Shown piece by piece: positions 16,169 through 24,632 of a stretch of 64,000 nt of DNA (its first letter is position 1; every line of letters starts with the position of its first letter). Made by a program: the position numbers and the translations under genes. The notes below the pieces were generated by a model that was given only the letters and a program-made list of their open reading frames with translations, ran no database searches and was not told where the DNA came from. The DNA comes from JAADHI01 sp964451325 (GTDB lineage: Bacteria > Nitrospirota > Nitrospiria > SBBL01 > JAADHI01). The DNA is taken from assembly GCA_964451325.1 (NCBI GenBank), contig CAYVHO010000001.1, forward strand, positions 186,001 to 250,000, in the 5' to 3' direction.

Positions 16169-16347
16169 AATGACTCCTTTGTGTTTTATAAAATCGACAT
16201 TTCTCTCTTGAAGTTGCCCATGATAAGAATATCTGAGACGCTATTCAAGGAAAATCCAACGATTCATTCACATATCTTTTATATTTACATTGAATACATT
16301 GATTTTTTCGTGATAAGACAGAGCTCAACACAGCATAGAGAAAAAGA

Positions 16348-16968
16348 ATGAAGTCCCCCCCAAGCCCAATCGCGCTCTTATTCACTTTTATACTCTTATT
16401 GCTTTCGGGCTGTGCGACCTATCGTCCTACCCAGATCAACAACGTCTGCAGCATTTTTCGAGGGGAAACCGATTGGTACGAAGCCGCACGTGGGGCCAAT
16501 CAAAAATGGGGAACCCCCATCTGGGTCATGATGGCCATCATTCATCAGGAATCCCGTTTCGTGGACGATGCACAACCGCCGCGCCCTTGGTTTCTTTTTA
16601 TCCCCCTGCCGCGTCGCTCCTCCGCCTACGGTTACGCCCAGGCCCAAAAACCCGCCTGGTCAGACTACGTCAAATATACAGGCAATGGCGGGGCAGACCG
16701 AGATGATTTTGATGATGCCATTGATTTTGTCGGCTGGTACACCCATATCACACAACGGAAACTCGGAATTTCTAAATGGGATGTCTATCATCAATACCTG
16801 GCCTATCACGAAGGGCGGGGGGGGTATCGAAGTGGTGCCTGGAAAAAGAAAGGCTGGCTCAAAAAAGTCGCAAAAAAGGTAACAAACAAGTCTGCCGTCT
16901 ACAATGCACAGCTAAAACGCTGCAAGACAGAACTGGATGATGCAGTCGAGGGTTGGTGGTTTTTTTAG
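16348..16968 (+). CDS. SLT-like lytic transglycosylase lipoprotein
   Basis: 206-residue lipoprotein with lipobox LLSGC (Cys22). The fold resembles transglycosylase SLT: WVMMAIIHQESRFVDDA supplies the catalytic Glu in HQES, SAYGYAQAQKPAW corresponds to the GxxQ/GLMQ block, and YLAYHEGRGGYRSGAW to the C-terminal block. It should cut peptidoglycan glycan strands from the outer-membrane inner face. The extended loop PPRPWFLFIPLPRRSS is unusual. Tail-to-tail with the PBP7-like gene 12 bases away. Confidence 0.8.
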   Translation: MKSPPSPIALLFTFILLLLSGCATYRPTQINNVCSIFRGETDWYEAARGANQKWGTPIWVMMAIIHQESRFVDDAQPPRPWFLFIPLPRRSSAYGYAQAQKPAWSDYVKYTGNGGADRDDFDDAIDFVGWYTHITQRKLGISKWDVYHQYLAYHEGRGGYRSGAWKKKGWLKKVAKKVTNKSAVYNAQLKRCKTELDDAVEGWWFF

Positions 16969-16980
16969 GCCATCCGCACT

Positions 16981-17991
16981 TTATCGGGATTGAGGTATCT
17001 TGTTTAAGCCGCGCACAGAAATCGAAACATTGGCTGCACCTTCCTTTGAGGCTTTCGCCGCCTTTTTTGCTTGTTGATCGGCCCGGTGTAACCATTTTCG
17101 GATCCGGTTGGCATCGCCGTACTTACTGAGTTTTCCCCAGGAATTGAGCAACACAATGGTCAAGGTGCGATCATCCATCGTAACCTGCATCACCAAACAA
17201 TGCCCTGAGTCAGCAATATAGCCTGTTTTACTCAGTGAGATATCCCAAAGTTTATTCCGCATCAGACGGTTGGTATTCATAAACTCAACCTTCCAACCTT
17301 TGCGTAAATCGGTCACATGGTCGCGTTTGATCGTCGACATTTTACGGATTTCTGGATAATTGCCAAGCGCTGCCAAGAGCAGGGCCAAGTCGGATGCGGT
17401 GGAAAGATTGCCACTGCGTAAACCCGAAACATCTTGAAAAACCGTGTTCTTCAAACCCAAAACACGGGCCTTTTTATTCATCGCAGCGATGATCGCTTTA
17501 TGTCCTCCGGGGTAAGTCCGCCCCAGCGCCGCCGCCGCACGATTGTCAGAACCCGCCAAGGTAATTTTTAGAAGATCCACACGTGTCATCTGTGTGCCGT
17601 AACTCAAGCGCGAGCCGGAACCACGGAGACGATCCCGATCCGCTTTTTTAATATGAATCACTTCCGAATCTGACAAATCGGCATCAATGATGACCATTGC
17701 CGTCATGAGTTTTGTAATAGATGCAATCGGTTGTTGAACATCCTTTTTTCGATCGAGTAAAATTTCACCATCTGCCACATCAATAACGAGTGCCCGCTCC
17801 GAACGGAGAAAAAGCTTCTTTGGGTTTAAAAAGGGGAGCAGGGAATAGGATGGCTGAGCTTGTTTTTGAAGCGCTGGCGATTGCGCTTGCACATGGGCCG
17901 GAGCCAGAAAGACCAGCTGAGGCATAAAAAACAGAAGCATTATAAAAACTATTTTTAGCTTCGTTTTCAAAAAAATGTAAAACAGGCCCAT
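16981..17991 (-). CDS. pbpG: D-alanyl-D-alanine endopeptidase, PBP7/PbpG-like
   Basis: S11-family penicillin-binding serine peptidase acting on peptidoglycan cross-links in the periplasm. Hydrophobic N-terminal signal (KIVFIMLLFFMPQLVFLAPAHVQA). Catalytic motifs: SITK (SxxK) in PIASITKLMTAMV, SDN (SxN) in LAGSDNRAAAALGR, KTG in LSKTGYIADSGHCLVMQV. The YPGGHKAIIAAMNKKARVLGL and GNLSTASDLA blocks are those of PbpG rather than DacA/DacC. I start it at ATG 17991, preceded by AGGA at 5 bases; the frame is open to an ATG at 18051. Confidence 0.9.
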   Translation of the reverse strand: MGLFYIFLKTKLKIVFIMLLFFMPQLVFLAPAHVQAQSPALQKQAQPSYSLLPFLNPKKLFLRSERALVIDVADGEILLDRKKDVQQPIASITKLMTAMVIIDADLSDSEVIHIKKADRDRLRGSGSRLSYGTQMTRVDLLKITLAGSDNRAAAALGRTYPGGHKAIIAAMNKKARVLGLKNTVFQDVSGLRSGNLSTASDLALLLAALGNYPEIRKMSTIKRDHVTDLRKGWKVEFMNTNRLMRNKLWDISLSKTGYIADSGHCLVMQVTMDDRTLTIVLLNSWGKLSKYGDANRIRKWLHRADQQAKKAAKASKEGAANVSISVRGLNKIPQSR

Positions 17992-18084
17992 TGACGTCCT
18001 AAACAGATGGTAACTCTCCCGGAAGATAACGAATTTTTTAAGAAGCGTCAATCATTTAGATCCCTGGTCCTGTCCAGTTTGAAT

Positions 18085-18130
18085 TTTTGGTGTTGTCATT
18101 CCTCCTTCGCGGGGATGACAACACCAAAAT
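18085..18130. terminator. long palindrome TTTTGGTGTTGTCATTCC / GGGATGACAACACCAAAA
   Basis: An 18-bp stem with one G-T mismatch and a short CTCCTTCGCGG-type loop, between the mutase gene (ends 18157) and pbpG (minus strand). Its core CATTCC...GGATGA is the same REP-like family as at 12317 and 36966. It would act as a transcription terminator for the acyl-CoA cluster. Confidence 0.6.
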
Positions 18131-18156
18131 CACGGGTTCCTGTGTCAAGTGCTTCC

Positions 18157-19746
18157 TTAAAAAGCGGTTTTTTCTCTGTAAGTGCCATAGACCTTTCGAA
18201 AGAGGGCTGATATTTCTCCGACGGTTGCACCCGCCCGCACCGCATGCAATACCAGAGGCATAAGATACGCTTTTTCTTCGGCCCCTCTTTTTAAACGAGA
18301 GAGGCTTTGCATCACTTTTTTTTGATTGCGCTTCAGTTTGAGTCTTTTGAGACGCGTCACTTGTTTTTTCTCGACCAATTCTGAAATTTTTAAGATCTCA
18401 ATGGAGGTCTCTTCTTTTTCAATGAAGTCATTCACACCCACAATGATGCGTTCTTGCTGGTCTATCTCCCGCTGATAAGTGACGGCCGCACGGTGGATCT
18501 CCGCCTGCGGAAATCCGAGATCAATCGCAGCCACCATGCCGCCCAAGGCTTCGAGTTTCTTAAAATAGGCCTGGGTCTCTTTTTCCATTAAATCGGTTAA
18601 TGACTCCACATAATAAGATCCACCCAGGGGATCAACTGTATCGGTCACGCCACTTTCGTGTGCAATGATTTGTTGGGTGCGAAGAGCGATAGAGACAGCT
18701 TTTTCGGAAGGCAAAGCCAGGGTCTCATCCATGGAATTGGTGTGCAGTGATTGTGTGCCTCCGAGCACCGCCGCAAGGGCTTGAAGGGTCACACGGGCAA
18801 TGTTGTTGTGGGGCTGTTGTGCGGTCAGCGAGCAGCCTGCCGTTTGTGTGTGAAAACGCATCAGCAGAGAAAGTGGATTTTTGGGATGAAAGCGTTTTTT
18901 CATTTCTGTCGCCCACAACCTTCGCGCCGCGCGGTATTTGGCAATTTCTTCAAAAAAATCATTATGCGCATTAAAAAAGAAAGAAAGACGCGGCGCAAAA
19001 TCATCCACATGCAAACCTGAATCAATGGCCGATTTGACATAAGTCAGGCCGTCAAAAAGTGTAAAGGCCAATTCCTGAATCGCCGTCGATCCCGCTTCTC
19101 GAATATGATACCCACTGATGCTGACCGGATGAAACAGCGGTGCTTCTTCTACACAAAAACGGATGGTATCGTTAATCATCGAAAGCGAAGGGCCAGGTGG
19201 AACAATCCATTCTTTTTGCGCGATAAATTCTTTTAAGATGTCATTTTGAAGCGTGCCACGCAATTGATTAAAAGAAACGCCCTGACGCTCGGCCACCACA
19301 AGATACATTGCAAAAAGCACAATGGCCGGACCATTGATCGTCATCGAAGTGCTGACCTGATCTAAGGGGATCTTCTTGAAAAGCAGGGCCATGTCTTCGA
19401 CGGTGTCGATTGCAACACCGCATTTTCCGACCTCGCCTAAGGAATGTGAATCATCGGAATCGTAACCCATCAGCGTCGGCATGTCGAAGGCGACAGAGAG
19501 CCCGGTTTGTCCATTTTTAAGCAGATAGTGAAAGCGCTTATTGGTATCTTTGGCCGAGCCAAAACCTGAAAACTGCCGCATCGTCCAAAGACGCCCACGA
19601 TACATTGTGGGATAAACCCCACGGGTATAAGGATATTTCCCGGGTTTGCCTAATTTTCGTTTTGGGGGATCTCTATAAAGTGCTGAGATTTCCGTACCGG
19701 AAAGATTTGTGAATTTCTTTTTGCGTTCGGATCGTTTCTTTCGCAT
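18157..19746 (-). CDS. B12-dependent acyl-CoA mutase large subunit, isobutyryl-CoA-mutase-like
   Basis: 529-residue TIM-barrel large subunit of the methylmalonyl/isobutyryl-CoA mutase family, without the cobalamin-binding domain, which must be on a separate subunit not in this window. Family blocks: YPTMYRGRLWTMRQFSGFG, GLSVAFDMPTLMGYDSDD, GTLQNDILKEF, SISGYHIREAG (His214 stabilising substrate), HTQTAGCSLTAQQPHNNIAR, QSLHTNSMDETLALP. At the two specificity positions, Tyr89 and Arg207 of Propionibacterium MCM, this protein has Phe59 and Gln177, the combination known for isobutyryl-CoA mutase. It likely interconverts isobutyryl- and butyryl-CoA. Last gene of the cluster thl-hbd-acd-mutase. Confidence 0.88.
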   Translation of the reverse strand: MRKKRSERKKKFTNLSGTEISALYRDPPKRKLGKPGKYPYTRGVYPTMYRGRLWTMRQFSGFGSAKDTNKRFHYLLKNGQTGLSVAFDMPTLMGYDSDDSHSLGEVGKCGVAIDTVEDMALLFKKIPLDQVSTSMTINGPAIVLFAMYLVVAERQGVSFNQLRGTLQNDILKEFIAQKEWIVPPGPSLSMINDTIRFCVEEAPLFHPVSISGYHIREAGSTAIQELAFTLFDGLTYVKSAIDSGLHVDDFAPRLSFFFNAHNDFFEEIAKYRAARRLWATEMKKRFHPKNPLSLLMRFHTQTAGCSLTAQQPHNNIARVTLQALAAVLGGTQSLHTNSMDETLALPSEKAVSIALRTQQIIAHESGVTDTVDPLGGSYYVESLTDLMEKETQAYFKKLEALGGMVAAIDLGFPQAEIHRAAVTYQREIDQQERIIVGVNDFIEKEETSIEILKISELVEKKQVTRLKRLKLKRNQKKVMQSLSRLKRGAEEKAYLMPLVLHAVRAGATVGEISALFRKVYGTYREKTAF

Positions 19747-19772
19747 AAAAAAATAACCACACTGACTTTAAA

Positions 19773-20912
19773 CTATTTAAGGAGATCTTTCGCAATCACC
19801 ATGCGTTGGATTTCTGAGGTGCCTTCGTAGAGGGTCGTCACCCGTGCATCACGAAAATAACGCTCCACAGGAAACTCTTTCATATAACCATAACCTCCAA
19901 AAATCTGAATGGCTTTATAAGCTGCGCGATTACACATTTCAGAAGCGTAAAGTTTGGCTTTAGAGGCCGCAATGGAAGCCGCATCCCCTGACTGGCGCAA
20001 AGATGCCGCACGAAAAGTCAGCAAACGGGCGGCATCCAGTTCTGTTTTCATATCGGCCAGCATCCACTGAATCGCCTGAAAATTGGAAATCGTTTTGCCA
20101 AATTGCGAACGTTTTTTTGCATAATCGATAGAAACTTCGAGACAAGCCTGCGCAATACCCAAAGACTGGGCAGCAATCCCGATACGGCCGCCATCTAAAG
20201 TCGCCAGGGCAATTTTAAATCCTTTGTTCAGTTCACCCAAAAGGTTTTTTTTGGGCACACGGCAATCCTGAAAGACCAATTCTGCCGTATCAGAACCGTG
20301 CAGCCCTAATTTTTCTTCAACTTTCTCGACCACAAAACCAGAGGTATTCGTCTCAACAATAAACGCGGAAATGCCTTTTTTACCCAAAGCAGGATCAGTC
20401 ACGGCATACACAATAGCAATATCTGCATGGCTACCATTTGTAATAAAACGCTTGGTGCCATTTAAAACAAAATCGTCCCCATCTTTTGTCGCCCGTGTTG
20501 TCATCGCACCTGGGTCAGAACCCGCTTCAGGCTCCGTGAGTGCGTAACATCCCAAAGATTTTCCCTGGGCCAAAGGCTTGAGATATTTTTTGTGTTGTGC
20601 AGAATTGCCAAAACGATAAATGGGGTCACAGACCAAGGAGTTATTGACTGTCATAATCACACCCAGAGACGCCCAGGCTTTGGAGATCTCTTCCATTGCT
20701 AGGACATAGGTCACGAGATCCATTCCAGATCCACCCGCCGCCTCTGGAATAAAGGCGCCCATTAAACCCATCTCCCCCAATTTCCCCACAAGGGCTTTTG
20801 GAAATTCACAGGCGTGATCCATCCTTGAAACGACAGGTTTCACCTCTTTTTCAGTGAAGGCCCGGATCATTTGAACGACCATTGTTTGTTCTTCAGATAA
20901 ATCGAAATACAT
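19773..20912 (-). CDS. acyl-CoA dehydrogenase, short-chain/butyryl-CoA type
   Basis: FAD-dependent dehydrogenase, 379 residues, forming the 2,3-double bond of short acyl-CoA. Typical blocks: FDLSEEQTMVVQMIRAF, GLMGAFIPEAAGGSGMDLVTY, YALTEPEAGSDPGAM, KRFITNGSHADI, LGLHGSDTAELVFQDCRVP, and the catalytic-Glu motif TTLYEGTSEIQRMVI near the C-terminus. The similarity and cluster context favour butyryl-CoA dehydrogenase (electrons to ETF, which is not encoded here). Starts 9 bases after hbd; the mutase follows after 26 bases. Confidence 0.93.
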   Translation of the reverse strand: MYFDLSEEQTMVVQMIRAFTEKEVKPVVSRMDHACEFPKALVGKLGEMGLMGAFIPEAAGGSGMDLVTYVLAMEEISKAWASLGVIMTVNNSLVCDPIYRFGNSAQHKKYLKPLAQGKSLGCYALTEPEAGSDPGAMTTRATKDGDDFVLNGTKRFITNGSHADIAIVYAVTDPALGKKGISAFIVETNTSGFVVEKVEEKLGLHGSDTAELVFQDCRVPKKNLLGELNKGFKIALATLDGGRIGIAAQSLGIAQACLEVSIDYAKKRSQFGKTISNFQAIQWMLADMKTELDAARLLTFRAASLRQSGDAASIAASKAKLYASEMCNRAAYKAIQIFGGYGYMKEFPVERYFRDARVTTLYEGTSEIQRMVIAKDLLK

Positions 20913-20921
20913 GGCGTTTTT

Positions 20922-21800
20922 CTATTTCAGAGACTCAGTCTCGTCAGGGCGATCATAATGATAAAAACCCTGACCCGTCTTTTTTCCCAGCAGGTCTGCT
21001 TCAACATATTTTCGCAGGAGCGGTGCCGGCCGATATTTGCTCTCACCAAATTCGCTGTGCATGATTTCCATAATGTCCAGACAAACATCCAGACCAATCA
21101 TGTCCGCCAAAGCAAAAGGCCCCATGGGATGTCCCCCACCCAGGGTCATCGCTTTGTCAATATCTTCTGGGCTAGCGATGCCTTCGGTCAAAGCAAAAAT
21201 GGCTTCGTTAATCATGGGCATCAGCACACGATTCACAATAAAACCGGGATAGTCTTTTGAGACGATCATGGTCTTTCCCAGTTTTTTTATGAATTGCTGG
21301 ATTTGATCAAAGGTTTCATCTGAAGTATGCCACCCGCGCACCACTTCCACTAATTCCATTACGGGGACGGGATTCATAAAATGAAGCCCAATAAATTGTT
21401 TTTGTCGATCGGTACAAGCTGCAAGGCGCGTGATGGGAAGCGATGAAGTATTGCTCGCAAAGAAGGTCGATTCGGGACAGATTTCTTCTAAACCCTCAAA
21501 AACTTCTAACTTCATTTCTTCTTTTTCCGGGACGGCCTCAATGACCAGATTAGAATAAGCCAAATCTTCAAATTTTGAGGTGGCCTTAATATTTTTGAGT
21601 GTTTTCTCTCGGACCCACTCCGTCAATATGCCTTTTTTGACTGCTTTATTTAATCCACTCGTAATCTGTTCTTGCGCCCCTTCAAGTGCATGCGGGTCGA
21701 TATCATAAAGCACCACATGAAAACCGCTCGTCGCCACGAGCTGTGCAATGCCTCGCCCCATCTGTCCTGCGCCCACTACGCCCACCGTATTAAAACCCAT
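20922..21800 (-). CDS. hbd: 3-hydroxybutyryl-CoA dehydrogenase
   Basis: 292 residues. NAD(P)-dependent oxidation of 3-hydroxybutyryl-CoA to acetoacetyl-CoA (or the reverse). N-terminal Rossmann fold with VGVVGAGQMGRGIAQL, the catalytic His-Glu pair in FIGLHFMNPVPVMELVE, the conserved SSLPIT and DYPGFIVNRVLMPMINEA, and the helical C-terminal domain (GPFALADMIGLDVCLDIM, KTGQGFYHY). Eight bases downstream of the thiolase gene. Confidence 0.95.
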   Translation of the reverse strand: MGFNTVGVVGAGQMGRGIAQLVATSGFHVVLYDIDPHALEGAQEQITSGLNKAVKKGILTEWVREKTLKNIKATSKFEDLAYSNLVIEAVPEKEEMKLEVFEGLEEICPESTFFASNTSSLPITRLAACTDRQKQFIGLHFMNPVPVMELVEVVRGWHTSDETFDQIQQFIKKLGKTMIVSKDYPGFIVNRVLMPMINEAIFALTEGIASPEDIDKAMTLGGGHPMGPFALADMIGLDVCLDIMEIMHSEFGESKYRPAPLLRKYVEADLLGKKTGQGFYHYDRPDETESLK

Positions 21801-21808
21801 TCAATCTC

Positions 21809-22987
21809 CTAGTTATTTCGTTCAAGCAGAAGCGCAAGGGCCTCTCCTCCGCCGATACAGAGCGAGGCAATTCCGCGTTTTCGTTGGTGATCTTCTAGGA
21901 GATGCAGCAGTGTTGTCAAGATTCGACTGCCACTCGCACCAATGGGATGGCCTAAAGCAATGGCACCGCCACGTAAGTTCACCTTTTTAGCATCCAGTTC
22001 AAGATCCTGCATGACCGCAAGAGATGATGCTGCAAAGGCTTCATTGATTTCAAAAAAATCAATGTCAGAAAGACTTAAGTTTGTTTTTTTAAGTAAAGAC
22101 CGAATCGCGGCAACAGGCGCAATGGTAAAACGCTCGGGTGCGGTCGCGGATGCCGTATAAGCCCTGATCGTCGCCATCATTGGGCTGTGCCATTTTTTGG
22201 CTGCAGCCTCAGACATGAGTACAAGGGCTGATGCCCCATCACTCAGTGGAGAAGCATTTCCTGCCGTCACCTTGCCTTCGGGTATAAAAGCCGCTTTGAG
22301 TTGAGACAGACGGTCAAAATTGACCCGAAACGGTTCTTCATCTTCAAAAAAATTTCGTTCGCCCTGGCGATCTTTTAAAGGAAGTGTCACAATTTCGCGT
22401 TTGAAATCCCCATTTTCTTGGGACTTTTGGGCACGCGTATAACTTTCAATGGCACATTCATCCAAAACTTCACGCGAGAATTTATACTCCGAGACACACT
22501 GCTCCGCAGCGATACCCATATGAAAATCGTTGTATACATCCCAAAGGCCGTCATGAATCAAACTGTCAATGAGTCTTCCATCACCCAGACGATATCCTTC
22601 TCTGGCACGGTCAAGCAAATAAGGCGCATGACTCATGCTTTCCATGCCCCCGGCGACAACAATTTCAGCATCGCCCAAGGCAATGGCCTGTGCCGCCATC
22701 ATGACGGTTTTTAAACCCGAACCACAGACTTTATTTAAAGTGGTACAAGGCACATGATCAGGAAGACCTGCGCCAATCGCCGCCTGACGGGCAGGGGCTT
22801 GTCCCAAACCTGCGGAAAGCACATTGCCCATCAATACTTCGTCAACTTCCCCTTCCGGAATCAGCGCACGTCGAACCGCCTCACGAATCACGGCGCTGCC
22901 CAACTGGGTTGCAGACAGAGATACTAAAGCACCCTGAAAACGACCAATGGCCGTGCGAACCGCACTGGCAATAATTACTTTTTGCAT
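21809..22987 (-). CDS. atoB: acetyl-CoA C-acetyltransferase (thiolase)
   Basis: 392-residue biosynthetic/degradative thiolase that cleaves acetoacetyl-CoA to two acetyl-CoA or condenses them. Acyl-accepting Cys in TTLNKVCGSGLKTVMM, the second active-site Cys in ASLCIGGGEALALLL, the His in ALGHPIGASGSR, and the NEAFA motif FFEINEAFAASS. First gene of the four-gene cluster, behind an extended -10 promoter. With hbd, acyl-CoA dehydrogenase and the mutase it forms a route between isobutyryl/butyryl-CoA and acetyl-CoA; an enoyl-CoA hydratase is missing and must be encoded elsewhere. Confidence 0.95.
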   Translation of the reverse strand: MQKVIIASAVRTAIGRFQGALVSLSATQLGSAVIREAVRRALIPEGEVDEVLMGNVLSAGLGQAPARQAAIGAGLPDHVPCTTLNKVCGSGLKTVMMAAQAIALGDAEIVVAGGMESMSHAPYLLDRAREGYRLGDGRLIDSLIHDGLWDVYNDFHMGIAAEQCVSEYKFSREVLDECAIESYTRAQKSQENGDFKREIVTLPLKDRQGERNFFEDEEPFRVNFDRLSQLKAAFIPEGKVTAGNASPLSDGASALVLMSEAAAKKWHSPMMATIRAYTASATAPERFTIAPVAAIRSLLKKTNLSLSDIDFFEINEAFAASSLAVMQDLELDAKKVNLRGGAIALGHPIGASGSRILTTLLHLLEDHQRKRGIASLCIGGGEALALLLERNN

Positions 22988-23026
22988 CGTTTTTTTTGCG
23001 CCTAAGGGGATGAAGAAATATTACCC

Positions 23027-23035
23027 ATTATAGCA
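23027..23035 (-). promoter_or_regulatory. extended -10 promoter of the thiolase cluster
   Basis: On the minus strand the sequence reads TGCTATAAT, a perfect TATAAT with the TGn extension, 40 bases upstream of the thiolase ATG. No good -35 is present, as is typical of extended -10 promoters. Confidence 0.55.
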
Positions 23036-23229
23036 TATGTGTTTATGCTCCTGGCGCTTCTGGAGTATCAGATAAAAAACTTCAGGGGGTTATTTTAAGG
23101 GCAAGATCTGCCATGCGACCACCAAGACAATGATCGGAATCTGAAAAGAAAGAGAGACAATCACTGCCTTAGCCGAGAAACTCTCTCTGAACAAGAATAT
23201 CAAGCACACTAGGGGAGAAACCTTCCCCC

Positions 23230-23697
23230 TCAATCAATCAATGTAAGTTTTACTTTTTTTTCGATTTTTAGGTTTTTAATTCCGTTTTTTTCAAATTCTG
23301 CTTCGTAGAAAGATTCCAGCTCGCCCAGCTTTAAAAAGCGTTCTTCTGGGTCTAAAGCGTCGTATTTTTTTTCGCCGATTGTTTCGATGAGGTCTCGTGA
23401 GGCCAATCGGCGGGAGAGTGTTTCCCAAAAGACATCTTCATCATAGTTCTCTATATATTTTCGGTGTTCCGATTCTTCGTATGCATAGGTCGGGTAGTAG
23501 CCACCCAGTGTTTCGTCGTGTTTGATGATGTCTTCGCAATCCATCTCTTTTGAAAAAGAGAATATCTTCTGATGAACCGCGTCATATTTTTTGATTTCTT
23601 CTGATTTTTTTGTGTCAAAAGCCGTCATAACCCAATCTGCGATGTCCAGGATATCGAGCAGTCGGCGGTATTCTTTTTTTGTAAAGTTGATTTTCAT
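23230..23697 (-). CDS. uncharacterised 155-residue cytoplasmic protein
   Basis: I do not recognise the family. It is soluble, strongly charged and mostly helical, with a basic N-terminus (MKINFTKKEYRRLLDILDIADWVMTAF) and acidic/aromatic middle (GGYYPTYAYEESEHRKYIENYDEDVFWETLSRR written here only in part: YEESEHRKYIENYDEDVF). No signal peptide, membrane segment or metal motif. The ATG has an AGGAGAAAA Shine-Dalgarno. It is a single gene, divergent from the DUF4124-like gene at 23911. About 240 bases between it and the thiolase gene hold only the thiolase promoter. Confidence 0.65.
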   Translation of the reverse strand: MKINFTKKEYRRLLDILDIADWVMTAFDTKKSEEIKKYDAVHQKIFSFSKEMDCEDIIKHDETLGGYYPTYAYEESEHRKYIENYDEDVFWETLSRRLASRDLIETIGEKKYDALDPEERFLKLGELESFYEAEFEKNGIKNLKIEKKVKLTLID

Positions 23698-23910
23698 GGT
23701 CTGATTTTCTCCTTATCGATTTTTGGAAATGTAGTCGAAAAGCGGTCTTGAAAACAAGTGCCGCACAAATAGGGCGCCGAGCTTGTTTAAGGGAATTTTG
23801 AAAATATGACACATTTGAAGGGGCGGTGTACTATTGAAACTGGGGGAAGCTTTTCTGGGATGTTTGTCTTCAGAATCAAAATGATCATGATTTTCAATAA
23901 AAAGCTGGAT

Positions 23911-24618
23911 ATGAGTGATTTTCAAAAGGGACTTCGAGTCCTTATCTTTGTTGTTCTGCTGTTTTTAGTCGGTCAGCATGCAGCCCGATCCGAAACGTAT
24001 TACAAATATGTGGATGAAAGCGGGACGGTGGTCATCACACAAACTTTGTTGGATGTGCCCTTAGATCAGCGAGAAAAGATGGAAGAAGTGAATTTTGCAA
24101 TCGAAGGTTCTGCCAAAAAGGCTGCCGAGCAGGGCATGGAACACACTTCTAAAATGGGGGCTTTGGCGGAGGAACAAAAGGCCGTCTTAAAAGAAATGAT
24201 AAATGAAGGAAATATAAAGGCCGTGGGGGAAGAAGCCGTTCGTCAAGGAAAAGACTTATTTGCCTCTTTTATTGAAGATCAGAAAACAGCATTGATTGTT
24301 TACGCGGTGGCAGGGCTTGCCGGTTTTTTTATGATTTCAAAACTGATGAAGCGTTTTGTCGGCGGTTTTGTGACAAAAATTGTGATGAAGCTTGCGGTGG
24401 TCGTGGTAATCTTTAGTGGTGTTTACCTGCTCTACCTCTCATGGCTGAGTAAATCAGTGCTCAATTTTAATCCCTCGGGAGATTCATCGGAGAAAAACCG
24501 CGTGCATCAGATCACGACGCCTCGAGAGATACTAGAGCAAACACAAGATGTTGTGGATCAATTCAACAATCGTGCAGCGAAACGTGAAGCCCTCCTCAAT
24601 GGCATGGATGGCAATTAA
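23911..24618 (+). CDS. membrane protein with DUF4124-like N-terminus
   Basis: About 235 residues from ATG 23911. A signal or anchor (GLRVLIFVVLLFLVGQHAARS) precedes a short DUF4124-like motif, YYKYVDESGTVVITQTL, seen in many periplasmic proteins. An amphipathic region follows, then two adjacent transmembrane helices (ALIVYAVAGLAGFFMISKL and KLAVVVVIFSGVYLLYLSW) and a polar C-terminal tail. Starts at 23806 or 23890 are possible in the same frame but less signal-like. Function unknown. The outer-membrane gene follows after 14 bases. Confidence 0.65.
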   Translation: MSDFQKGLRVLIFVVLLFLVGQHAARSETYYKYVDESGTVVITQTLLDVPLDQREKMEEVNFAIEGSAKKAAEQGMEHTSKMGALAEEQKAVLKEMINEGNIKAVGEEAVRQGKDLFASFIEDQKTALIVYAVAGLAGFFMISKLMKRFVGGFVTKIVMKLAVVVVIFSGVYLLYLSWLSKSVLNFNPSGDSSEKNRVHQITTPREILEQTQDVVDQFNNRAAKREALLNGMDGN

Positions 24619-24632
24619 ACTCGGAACGAATT

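Noticed and set aside
18157..19746. standard methylmalonyl-CoA mutase
   Set aside because: The carboxylate-binding Arg and Tyr of MCM are Gln and Phe here.
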